A DNA stretch of 8,753 bases from Paracoccaceae bacterium (lineage in GTDB: Bacteria; Pseudomonadota; Alphaproteobacteria; Rhodobacterales; Rhodobacteraceae), in the NCBI GenBank assembly GCA_007129775.1, contig SKUV01000194.1, forward strand, positions 1 through 8,753, read 5' to 3'. The notes under the pieces are model-generated. The model was not told where the DNA came from. It did no database searches and worked only from the letters and a program-made list of their open reading frames with translations. Position 1 is the stretch's first letter. Every line of letters starts with the position of its first letter. The position numbers were made by a program, and so were the translations under genes. This document shows, one piece after another, positions 1 through 6,167 of the stretch.

Positions 1-66
1 ACCGGGCGGGCCGGGAATGGAGGCTATAGGACGCAGAGCCGACACAAGGGCGGAGGCTGCAACGCA

Positions 67-204
67 TCACAGGCCGATCAGGATCGATCCCAGCAGCCCG
101 CCCGTCAGAAGCGCCAGCACCAGCGTTCCGAAATAGAACAGCTTGTCCCAGTTGAGATTCACCAGAAGCGAAATCCCGCGATAACCTGCCTGAATCGTCT
201 GCAT
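67..204 (-). CDS. Small membrane protein, 45 aa, unknown function
   Basis: The reading frame runs from ATG at 204 to TGA at 67-69 and encodes 45 residues, starting MQTIQAGYRGISLL and ending GSILIGL. A GAGGG ribosome-binding site lies about 7 bases upstream of the ATG. Residues 1-21 are amphipathic and include an NLNWDK motif. Residues 22-45 are almost wholly hydrophobic (FYFGTLVLALLTGGLLGSIL), which fits one transmembrane helix ending at the C terminus. There is no cleavable signal peptide, so it is probably an inner-membrane protein with a short cytoplasmic N-terminal tail. It lies 132 bases downstream of rseP on the same strand and could be a late operon member or have its own promoter. I do not recognise a named family, though similar short proteins seem familiar from Rhodobacteraceae. 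The start codon sits in the arm of an inverted repeat described separately. The frame, the start site and the hydrophobic segment are seen directly; that it is expressed is inferred. Confidence 0.72.
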   Translation of the reverse strand: MQTIQAGYRGISLLVNLNWDKLFYFGTLVLALLTGGLLGSILIGL

Positions 205-245
205 CGGATCACCCTCAGCCGCTTTGAAGTTTTCCTTGATCCGAT
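203..245 (-). promoter_or_regulatory. Leader inverted repeat over the start codon of the small membrane gene
   Basis: ATCGGATCA at 203-211 and TGATCCGAT at 237-245 (plus strand) are perfect 9-base complements separated by 25 bases. In the minus-strand transcript they would form a hairpin whose 3' arm takes in the first two bases of the ATG at 204. The GAGGG ribosome-binding site would lie in the loop. Such an arrangement could tune initiation, or it could be a DNA operator. Function is inferred from position only. Confidence 0.4.
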
Positions 246-336
246 ATGATGCGTGTTTGTGGCAGGATTGCGGCGCGCACCAGGCAGCCGGTGGGCAATC
301 GGGCGGCGTTTTCCTGCGCTTGCGCGGCGTCCGCCC
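205..336. other. Intergenic region after rseP
   Basis: This 132-base gap separates the rseP stop from the ATG of the small membrane protein. Besides the leader inverted repeat it holds GGGCGGCG at about 301-308 and CGTCCGCCC at 328-336. These pair imperfectly and carry no T-run, so I do not call a terminator. I see no convincing -35/-10 pair for the small gene. Read-through from rseP and an unrecognised promoter are both possible. Confidence 0.4.
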
Positions 337-1677
337 TCATCGGCACAGGAATATGTCGTTGGTCAGCGCAAATATCATCAGCGTCGCGATGATCGCCAGC
401 CCCACCCCCATCAGGATGTTCAGCGCCCGGTCGCTGGGCGGTCGTCCGGTCACCGCCTCGTAGGCATGAAACACCAGATGGCCACCATCGAGGATCGGAA
501 TGGGAAAGAGGTTCAATAGCCCCACCGCCGCCGACAGAACCGCGATGAACCAGATGAAGCTCGACAGCCCCTCCGAGGCCATGGCCCCCGATGTCTCGGC
601 GATGCCCACGGGCCCGCGCAGGTTGCAGGTGCTGATCGCCCCGGTGATCACATGGGCCAGGCCCGACAGGCTGGTGCCGATGATGCGCCAGGTCTGCTCC
701 ACCCCCATCCAGCCGGCCTCGAACGGGCCGGGGGTGCGCGTCTCGCCCTCGAAGAAGAGCCCGCCCGAAAGCCCGATCAGCCAGCGCGTCTCGAACCCGC
801 CCTCGGGCAGCGGCAGATCCATCCGCCGGGGCACGAGCGCGATGTCGAATTCCTCGCCGTCGCGCCAGACCCGCAGCAGGAGCGTGCGCCCGTCGCTGTC
901 ACCCACCGCATCGCGCAATTCGCGGAAGGAATTGATCTCGGCGCCGTCGATCGCCACCACCACGTCGCCGGGCTGCATATCCACCGCCCGGGCGGCCGAT
1001 TGCGGCTGCACCGAGGCAGCGATCGGCGGCAGCGGCCATGGGCCCTGCACCGTAAGTTCGCTGCCGTCACGCTCCACCCGGTAGGTAACGGCGGCGCGGG
1101 GGCCAAGCTCCTCCGCTGCCTCCAGCAGCGCCGTGATGTCGGGCGTGGGCCGGTCCTCGATGGCGAGGATGCGGTCACCCGGGACCACCTCCTGCGCCTC
1201 GAAGGGCAGCGCACGCAACTCGCCCACTACGGGCTGGTTGGTGCCCACCCCCATGACCATGAAGAAGCCCGCGAACACGAGAATCGACATCGCGAAGTTG
1301 AACAGCGGCCCCGCCGCCACCGTGGCGGACCGCGCCCAGAGCGGCGCGCCGTGCATGGTGCGGCGCCGTCGCTCCTCGCTCATGCCCTCCATCGCCTCGC
1401 CATCCTTGCCCGAGGCGGCATCGGCATCGCCGAGAAACTTGACATACCCGCCAAGGGGAAGCGCCGCGATCTGCCAGCGCGTGCCGTGCCGGTCGGTGCG
1501 GGCGAAAAGCACCGGGCCGAAGCCGATGCTGAACACCTCGGCATGGATGCCCGACCAGCGCCCGACGATGTAATGGCCGTATTCGTGCACAGCCACGATG
1601 ATCGACAGCGCCACCACGAAGGCCGCGATGGTGAAAAACACGCTCCCGAACGTGGGGATGAGCCCGACAATATCCAA
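337..1677 (-). CDS. rseP: Site-2 protease RseP (RIP metalloprotease)
   Basis: This is an inner-membrane zinc protease that makes the second cut of anti-sigma factors in envelope stress signalling and clears signal-peptide remnants; the Caulobacter homologue is MmpA. The product is 446 aa, the usual size. Visible motifs are HEYGH at 31-35 (zinc ligands and catalytic Glu32) in the first membrane helix, GPLFNF at 123-128, and NLFPIPILDG at 389-398 with the third zinc ligand Asp397. Two tandem PDZ domains lie at about 147-212 and 221-285, with PGDRIL and PGDVVV cores. Membrane segments fall at about 14-36, 123-146, 373-391 and 421-438. I chose the TTG at 1675-1677 because it gives a family-like N terminus (MDIVGLIPTFG), lies about 4 bases after the dxr stop, and has AGGGG 7-8 bases upstream. 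A longer frame opening at 1728 would add 17 Pro-rich residues encoded inside dxr and is less likely. Neither the anti-sigma substrate nor the site-1 protease is in the window. Confidence 0.96.
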   Translation of the reverse strand: MDIVGLIPTFGSVFFTIAAFVVALSIIVAVHEYGHYIVGRWSGIHAEVFSIGFGPVLFARTDRHGTRWQIAALPLGGYVKFLGDADAASGKDGEAMEGMSEERRRRTMHGAPLWARSATVAAGPLFNFAMSILVFAGFFMVMGVGTNQPVVGELRALPFEAQEVVPGDRILAIEDRPTPDITALLEAAEELGPRAAVTYRVERDGSELTVQGPWPLPPIAASVQPQSAARAVDMQPGDVVVAIDGAEINSFRELRDAVGDSDGRTLLLRVWRDGEEFDIALVPRRMDLPLPEGGFETRWLIGLSGGLFFEGETRTPGPFEAGWMGVEQTWRIIGTSLSGLAHVITGAISTCNLRGPVGIAETSGAMASEGLSSFIWFIAVLSAAVGLLNLFPIPILDGGHLVFHAYEAVTGRPPSDRALNILMGVGLAIIATLMIFALTNDIFLCR

Positions 1678-1681
1678 GATG

Positions 1682-2881
1682 CTACCCCTGTCCTGCGCCG
1701 GCCCGGGCGCGGGCGGCCTCGGCTGCAACTACCCGGGCGAGATGGTCCATCGCAAGCACATCATCAAGCCCGGATGGGGCGATTGTGAGCCGCTCTTGTG
1801 CCGCAAGCCGGTCGAGTGTCGCCTCGACCACAGCCGCCATATCGGCAAACCCCAGCCCGCCGGCGATGAAATGATCCAGCGCGATCTCCTTGGCGGCGTT
1901 GAAGGCCGCGCCGGCAAGCCCGCCGGTGTCCATCACCGCGCGGGCAAGGCGCAGGGCCGGAAAGCGCGCCGGGTCGGGCGCCTCGAAGGTCAACTGGCCC
2001 AGCGCGGCCAGATCGAGCCGCGCCACCGGGGTCTCGCGCCGCTCGGGCCAGTTCAGCGCATAGCCGATGGCATGGCGCATGTCGGGCGCCCCCATATGCG
2101 CCATCAGCGCGCCGTCGTTGAACCCCACCAGCGCATGCACGATGGATTGTGGATGCACCACAACCTCGATCCGCTCTGGCGACACGCCGAAATATTCCTT
2201 TGTTTCAATCAGCTCCAGCGCCTTGTTGAACAGCGTCGCGCTGTCGATCGAGATGCGCTGCCCCATCGACCAGTTGGGATGGGCCATCGCCTCGGCCACC
2301 GTGGCGCGCGCCAGCCTGTCGGCCGGCCAGTCGCGGAAGGGCCCGCCGGAGGCGGTGATGACGATCCGCTCCACCGCGGCCATATCCTCGCCCACCAGCG
2401 CCTGAAAGACGGCGGAATGTTCGCTGTCCACCGGCAGGATGCGGGCACCGTGGCGCGCGGCCTCAGCCATCAGGAGCGGCCCCGCGGCCACAAGGCTTTC
2501 CTTGTTGGCCAGCGCCAGCGTCGCCCCCTGCGCCAGCGCCCGGAACCCGGAGGCGAGCCCCGCCGCGCCGACGATGGCCGACATTACCCAGTCCGCCGGG
2601 CGCTCGGCCGCAGCGATCAGCGCTTCGGGCCCGGCCTCGGCCGCCACATCGCTGCCCGCCAGCGCCGCGCGCAGATCGGGCAGGCAGTCGCGATAGGCCG
2701 TTATCGCCACATCGGCCTGAAGGTCGCGCGCCGCATCGGCCAGCGCGGCGATGTTGCGCCCGCCGCTAAGCGCCACCACGTCATAGGCCGCGGCCCCGCC
2801 CTGCCGGCGCAGCAGATCGAGCGTGTTCTGCCCGATCGAGCCCGTCGCCCCGAAGACCGAGACCCGCCGCCGCGCCGTCAT
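1682..2881 (-). CDS. dxr: 1-deoxy-D-xylulose 5-phosphate reductoisomerase
   Basis: Dxr catalyses the NADPH-dependent conversion of DXP to 2-C-methyl-D-erythritol 4-phosphate, the committed step of the MEP isoprenoid pathway, in the cytosol. The product is 399 aa, normal for the family. The NADPH-binding GATGSIG is at 11-17. LANKESL lies at 124-130. Metal ligands are Asp152 and Glu154 in PVDSEHSA, and Glu223 in NKALE. SASGG-type and MGQRISIDSAT segments lie at about 177-216, HPQSIVHALV at 243-252, and GAPDMRHAI at 264-272. The C-terminal domain is complete. The ATG at 2881 overlaps the cdsA stop in an ATGA, with a G-rich stretch about 9 bases upstream inside cdsA, so translation is probably coupled. 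In this operon it feeds the same isoprenoid route that UppS uses. Nothing is missing or broken. Confidence 0.97.
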   Translation of the reverse strand: MTARRRVSVFGATGSIGQNTLDLLRRQGGAAAYDVVALSGGRNIAALADAARDLQADVAITAYRDCLPDLRAALAGSDVAAEAGPEALIAAAERPADWVMSAIVGAAGLASGFRALAQGATLALANKESLVAAGPLLMAEAARHGARILPVDSEHSAVFQALVGEDMAAVERIVITASGGPFRDWPADRLARATVAEAMAHPNWSMGQRISIDSATLFNKALELIETKEYFGVSPERIEVVVHPQSIVHALVGFNDGALMAHMGAPDMRHAIGYALNWPERRETPVARLDLAALGQLTFEAPDPARFPALRLARAVMDTGGLAGAAFNAAKEIALDHFIAGGLGFADMAAVVEATLDRLAAQERLTIAPSGLDDVLAMDHLARVVAAEAARARAGAGQG

Positions 2882-3744
2882 CCCGCAAGCCCCCCGTCGC
2901 GGATCAGCCCGCCCATGATCCCCGTCACATCGGCCAGCAGAAAGGCCACCGCCGCGGCGATCATGGCGTCGAACCGGTCGAGCACGCCGCCATGGCCGGG
3001 GATCAGGTTGGAGCTGTCCTTGACGCCGGCCCGGCGCTTGAGCGCGCTTTCGGCGATGTCGCCCATCTGCCCGGCCAGCGCGACAGCCACCGACAGCGCG
3101 ATCAGCCCCGCGCCAGCCTGCAGCGGCGCCATGAAGGCCGCGCCGATCCCCGCCGCCACGGCCCAGCCCGCCACCGTGCCCGACCATGTCTTTTTCGGGC
3201 TGATGGCGGGCCAGAACTTCGGGCCCCCGATCAGCCTTCCGGCGAAATAGCCCGCCACGTCCGAGCCGATCACCAGCAGAACCAGCCACAGAACCCAAAG
3301 AAGCCCGTAGACCTCGCGCATGGTGATCAGGGCGAAGGCCGCGAACAGGATCAGCGCCAGATAGGCCATGCCCCGCAGCCGCGGCCGCGGCAATGGCCAG
3401 CCAAGCGCCGGCACGGCCAAGCCAAGCGCCACCATCGCCGCCACGCCCGGCAGATTGGTCTGAAAGACGAAGACAGCGACGAGGGCGCTGAACCCCGTTG
3501 CGGCGGCGGCACCAAAGGCGCCCTCGGGGTCGAGCATCCGCACCAGCTCCCACACCATCAGCCCGGCCAGCGCCGCGATGGTCAGCGCAAAGACCAGCCC
3601 GCCGAGCCACAGCGCCCCCGCCCCCAGCGCCAGCATGACGATGGCAGAGCCGATGCGGGGCGCCAGATCGCCCCAGCGGCCGCCGCCGGAAGCCGGCGGG
3701 CCCTTGCCCGACCGGCCATTGCCCGGCTGACCTGTGCCGCTCAC
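2878..3744 (-). CDS. cdsA: Phosphatidate cytidylyltransferase
   Basis: CdsA makes CDP-diacylglycerol from CTP and phosphatidic acid, the branch point for all membrane phospholipids, in the inner membrane. The product is 288 aa from the GTG at 3744. The CDP-diglyceride synthetase signature is visible from Ser233 to Asp259 (SALKRRAGVKDSSNLIPGHG, then GVLDRFD). SPKKTWSG at 182-189 and SDVAGYFAGR at 161-170 are also typical. Several hydrophobic helices cover about 33-66, 83-115, 127-160, 191-230 and 259-279. The first 25 residues are Gly/Pro/Ser-rich and polar, probably a variable cytoplasmic tail. The GTG start forms a GTGA overlap with the uppS stop, and GGTGG lies upstream. A start further in would cut into the first helix. 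Its 3' end overlaps dxr by four bases, so it sits in the middle of a coupled uppS-cdsA-dxr unit. Confidence 0.95.
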   Translation of the reverse strand: MSGTGQPGNGRSGKGPPASGGGRWGDLAPRIGSAIVMLALGAGALWLGGLVFALTIAALAGLMVWELVRMLDPEGAFGAAAATGFSALVAVFVFQTNLPGVAAMVALGLAVPALGWPLPRPRLRGMAYLALILFAAFALITMREVYGLLWVLWLVLLVIGSDVAGYFAGRLIGGPKFWPAISPKKTWSGTVAGWAVAAGIGAAFMAPLQAGAGLIALSVAVALAGQMGDIAESALKRRAGVKDSSNLIPGHGGVLDRFDAMIAAAVAFLLADVTGIMGGLIRDGGLAG

Positions 3745-4469
3745 GGGGCCGCCACCGCCCCGAAACGGCGCTCGCGCCGGGCGAAGCGGTCGAGGATCTC
3801 GCCAAGCTCGTCCGAGGTGAAATCGGGCCAGTGCGTGGGGGTGAATTCGAACTCGGCATAGGCCGCCTGCCAAAGAAGGTAATTCGAGACCCGCGTCTCG
3901 CCACTGGTGCGGATCACCAGATCGGGGTCGGGCAGATCGTGGGTGTCGAGCCGCCCGGCCAGAACCTCCTCGTCCACCTCCTCGGGGCGCAGATCGCCCC
4001 GCGCAACGGCCCGGGCGACCCGGCGCACGGCGCGGGTGATCTCGTTTCGGCCGCCGTAATTGATCGCCACGGTCAGGTGCAGCCGGTCGTTGCCTTCGGT
4101 CAGTTTCTCGATGCCCGACATCAGCCGCTGCAGCCGCGGCTCCAGCCGCGTCCGGTCACCGATGAAGCGCAGCCGCACGCCCTCGGCGCGCAGCCGGTCG
4201 GCCTCGCGCTGGATGTAGCGGCGAAACAGCGACATCAGCCCCAGCACCTCTTCGGTGGAGCGCTTCCAGTTCTCGGTCGAAAAGGCATAGATCGTCAGAT
4301 GGGTGATGCCGAGCCGGGGGCAGGCCTGCACGATCTCGCGCACCCTTTCGGCCCCGCGCCGGTGCCCCGCCAGCCGCGGCCAGCCCCGGTTCACAGCCCA
4401 GCGCCCGTTACCATCCATGATGATTGCCACATGCAGCGGGAACAGGTTTGTGGTGTCTCGCGGAGCCAA
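3741..4469 (-). CDS. uppS: Undecaprenyl (di-trans, poly-cis) diphosphate synthase
   Basis: UppS adds isopentenyl units in cis to farnesyl diphosphate to make C55 undecaprenyl diphosphate, the lipid carrier for peptidoglycan and surface polysaccharides. The product is 242 aa. HVAIIMDGNGRWA at 13-25 holds the catalytic Asp19 and the diphosphate-binding loop. AFSTENWKR lies at 62-70, NYGGRNEI at 137-144, and RTSGE at 187-191 with SNYLLWQAAYAEF after it. HWPDF at 213-217 is the usual C-terminal motif. The only start giving a normal N terminus is the TTG at 4467-4469, with AAAAGGG 7 bases upstream. No ATG or GTG lies in frame between it and frr, and the next ATG (Met18) would fall inside the active-site motif. 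The gene begins 50 bases after frr ends and overlaps cdsA by four bases. The TTG start may hold expression down. Confidence 0.96.
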   Translation of the reverse strand: MAPRDTTNLFPLHVAIIMDGNGRWAVNRGWPRLAGHRRGAERVREIVQACPRLGITHLTIYAFSTENWKRSTEEVLGLMSLFRRYIQREADRLRAEGVRLRFIGDRTRLEPRLQRLMSGIEKLTEGNDRLHLTVAINYGGRNEITRAVRRVARAVARGDLRPEEVDEEVLAGRLDTHDLPDPDLVIRTSGETRVSNYLLWQAAYAEFEFTPTHWPDFTSDELGEILDRFARRERRFGAVAAP

Positions 4470-4519
4470 GGCACGGCCCTTTTCTGGCGGAGAATACGGG
4501 GAAGGCGGCGGCCGGGGCG

Positions 4520-5083
4520 TCAGACCTGCATGATCTCCTGCTGCTTTATCTCCAGCAGCTTGTCGACGGCGGCGATCTGGGTCTTGGTCAATTCCTCTAT
4601 CTCTTCGGACCAGAGCTTCTGCTCGTCCTCCGACATGCCGGCCGCCTTGGCCTTTTTCAGCTGGTCCATCCCGTCGCGGCGCACGTTGCGCACGCTCACG
4701 CGGGCCGACTCGGCGTATTGCGCGGCCACCTTTGTCAGTTCGCGGCGGCGTTCCTCGTTCAACTCGGGGATCGGCAGCATGATGATCGTGCCGTTGAGTT
4801 GCGGGTTGATGCCGAGCCCCGACTCGCGGATCGCCTTTTCCACCTTGCCGACCATCGCCTTGTCCCAGACGTTGATGGTGACCATGCGCGGCTCGGGCAC
4901 GTTGATCGTGCCAACCTGATTGAGCGGCGTCATCTGGCCATAGGCCTCCACCATCACCGGGTCGAGCATGGCGCCCGAGGCACGGCCCGTGCGCAGCGAC
5001 CCGAATTCGGTGCGCAGATTGGCGATCGCCCCTTCCATGCGGCGCTGAAGGTCATCGGTATCGATCTCGATTTCTTCGGACAT
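4520..5083 (-). CDS. frr: Ribosome recycling factor
   Basis: RRF, with EF-G, splits the post-termination ribosome complex. The product is 187 aa, close to the usual 185. The three-helix-bundle domain I is formed by the N-terminal helix (DLQRRMEGAIANLRTEFGSLRTGRAS, about 11-36) and the long C-terminal helices (about 106-187). The small beta domain II lies between, with PLNQVGTINVPEPR at 53-66 and NPQLNGTIIMLPIPELNEERR at about 93-113. The conserved ERR and VRNVRRD at 131-137 are present. The ATG at 5083 gives the family-like MSEEIEID start. Its ribosome-binding site is weak (GAG about 11 bases upstream). The frame is open further upstream, but that stretch is Arg/Pro-rich and unlike RRF. It follows pyrH after a 202-base gap, the classic pyrH-frr pair, and may have its own promoter in that gap. 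Confidence 0.97.
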   Translation of the reverse strand: MSEEIEIDTDDLQRRMEGAIANLRTEFGSLRTGRASGAMLDPVMVEAYGQMTPLNQVGTINVPEPRMVTINVWDKAMVGKVEKAIRESGLGINPQLNGTIIMLPIPELNEERRRELTKVAAQYAESARVSVRNVRRDGMDQLKKAKAAGMSEDEQKLWSEEIEELTKTQIAAVDKLLEIKQQEIMQV

Positions 5084-5285
5084 CTTGCTGCTCAGGCTTT
5101 TGTTGTCGGTCTTGTCGCGTTCGGGCCGGCCCGATTCATGCACGCGCCGCGCGCGGCCGGATCGGCCCTGCCGCCTACATACCCCAAGCCGGGCATGGGG
5201 ACAAAGGGCAATTATTGGGCGCCGGCGCCACGATATCGGCACCAAGACCCGCCGGACAGGATCGGGCCCGATCGGGCGCGGCGCA
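5084..5285 (-). other. pyrH-frr spacer with palindromes
   Basis: The 202-base gap is unusually long for this compact cluster. It holds a 14-base perfect palindrome GATCGGGCCCGATC at 5260-5273, 12 bases past the pyrH stop. It also holds a 12-base perfect palindrome GGCGCCGGCGCC at 5218-5229, a CCCCA/TGGGG inverted repeat at 5182-5200, and a candidate promoter described separately. No palindrome is followed by a T-run, so rho-independent termination after pyrH is not established. Partial termination plus re-initiation for frr is a reasonable guess. Confidence 0.4.
5176..5204 (-). promoter_or_regulatory. Candidate promoter for frr and downstream genes
   Basis: On the minus strand TTGTCC (5199-5204) and TATGTA (5176-5181) are separated by exactly 17 bases, as expected for a housekeeping sigma promoter. 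The first matches TTGACA at four of six positions and the second matches TATAAT at three of six. Transcription would begin near 5169, giving a leader of about 85 bases before the frr ATG. The CCCCA/TGGGG repeat falls in the spacer. The call rests on spacing and partial consensus only. Confidence 0.35.
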
Positions 5286-6026
5286 TCACGTCCCGACGCG
5301 CGTATACGTCCCCTCGCCCCGCAGAATGCCGCGAAACCCCCCCGGCTCATCCAGGGAAAAGACGATGATCGGCAGGTTGTTGTCGCGCGCCAGCGCGATG
5401 GCGCTGGCATCCATCACCTTGAGGTTGCGGCGCAGGACATCGTCATAGCTGATCGCATCGAACCGCTGCGCATCGGGGTTGGTCTTGGGGTCGGTGTCGT
5501 AGACCCCATCGACCTTGGTGCCCTTGAAGATCGCCTCGCAGGCCATCTCGTTGGCGCGCAGCGTCGCGGCGGTGTCGGTGGTGAAATAGGGGTTGCCGGT
5601 GCCTGCGGCGAAGATCACCACGCGCTTCTTCTCCAGATGCCGCACGGCGCGGCGGCGAATGTAGGGCTCGCAGATCTGGTCCATCGGGATGGCGCTGATC
5701 ACCCGGGTGAACACCCCCATCCCCTCCAGCGCGGATTGCATGGCCAGCGCGTTCATCACCGTGGCCAGCATGCCCATGTAATCGGCCGTCGTCCGCTCCA
5801 TCCCCTGGGCCGAGCCCTGCAGGCCGCGAAAGATGTTGCCGCCGCCGATCACCATGCAGATCTCGACGCCCAGTTCATGGACCGATTGCACCTCCTGGGC
5901 GATGCGGTTCACGGTGGGCGGGTGCAGCCCGTAGCCCTGATCGCCCATCAAGGCCTCGCCCGAGATCTTCAGAAGAACACGGCGATAGCTGATGCTCTGC
6001 ACGGGGGTCTGGGCGTCGTTCGACAT
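5286..6026 (-). CDS. pyrH: UMP kinase (uridylate kinase)
   Basis: PyrH phosphorylates UMP to UDP with ATP, in the cytosol, and in bacteria is a hexamer of the amino-acid-kinase fold, unrelated to eukaryotic UMP/CMP kinases. The product is 246 aa. The N-terminal RVLLKISGEALMG at 16-28 carries the conserved phosphate-binding Lys. VIGGGNIFRG lies at 59-68 and ADYMGMLATVMNALAMQ at about 81-97. IFAAGTGNPYFTTDTAA at 138-154 and KVDGVYDTDPK at 171-181 are diagnostic nucleotide-binding segments. The C terminus (VFSLDEPGGFRGILRGEGT) is complete. The ATG at 6026 is supported by AGGA about 6 bases upstream. It is the first gene of the minus-strand cluster and divergent from miaA, so its promoter should lie in 6027-6167. 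Confidence 0.98.
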   Translation of the reverse strand: MSNDAQTPVQSISYRRVLLKISGEALMGDQGYGLHPPTVNRIAQEVQSVHELGVEICMVIGGGNIFRGLQGSAQGMERTTADYMGMLATVMNALAMQSALEGMGVFTRVISAIPMDQICEPYIRRRAVRHLEKKRVVIFAAGTGNPYFTTDTAATLRANEMACEAIFKGTKVDGVYDTDPKTNPDAQRFDAISYDDVLRRNLKVMDASAIALARDNNLPIIVFSLDEPGGFRGILRGEGTYTRVGT

Positions 6027-6167
6027 GAAATTCCTGTGTTTTCCGGCCTTTGCGCCGCGTTTTGCCCGCTGCTGTGGCGGCGCGCCGCCCCGTGGCCTTT
6101 CCTTGGGCGGCAAAATGTCGGAAAACGCCCGGCAGTTCAACGTCAAAGCCGCGTCCGGGGGAGTGTC
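6027..6167. promoter_or_regulatory. Divergent pyrH/miaA intergenic region with nested inverted repeats
   Basis: Promoters for pyrH (left) and miaA (right) should both lie in this 141-base gap, but I could not identify a convincing -35/-10 pair for either. It holds a 14-base perfect palindrome GGCGGCGCGCCGCC at 6076-6089. Around it are GTTTTCCG (6038-6045) with CGGAAAAC (6119-6126), and TTTTGCC (6060-6066) with GGCAAAA (6109-6115). The outer pair and the palindrome share almost the same axis, near 6082. The A/T-runs stand out from the GC-rich surroundings and may mark promoter or protein-binding sites. Confidence 0.45.

Noticed and set aside
1..66. A TTGTGT and CTATAG pair on the minus strand as a promoter for the next gene
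   Set aside because: The spacing is only about 13 bases, too short for a standard promoter, and the gene it would serve is outside the window.
301..336. A terminator after rseP
   Set aside because: The GGGCGG/CCGCCC arms pair imperfectly and no T-run follows on the minus strand.
1678..1728. A longer RseP start at 1728
   Set aside because: It would add 17 Pro-rich residues encoded inside dxr; the TTG at 1677 has a ribosome-binding site and gives a family-like N terminus.
652..3861. Long open frames on the plus strand opposite rseP, dxr and cdsA
   Set aside because: Their products are rich in Arg, His, Gln, Gly and Pro with no domain, and they mirror strongly recognised genes. This is the usual effect of high GC at third positions.
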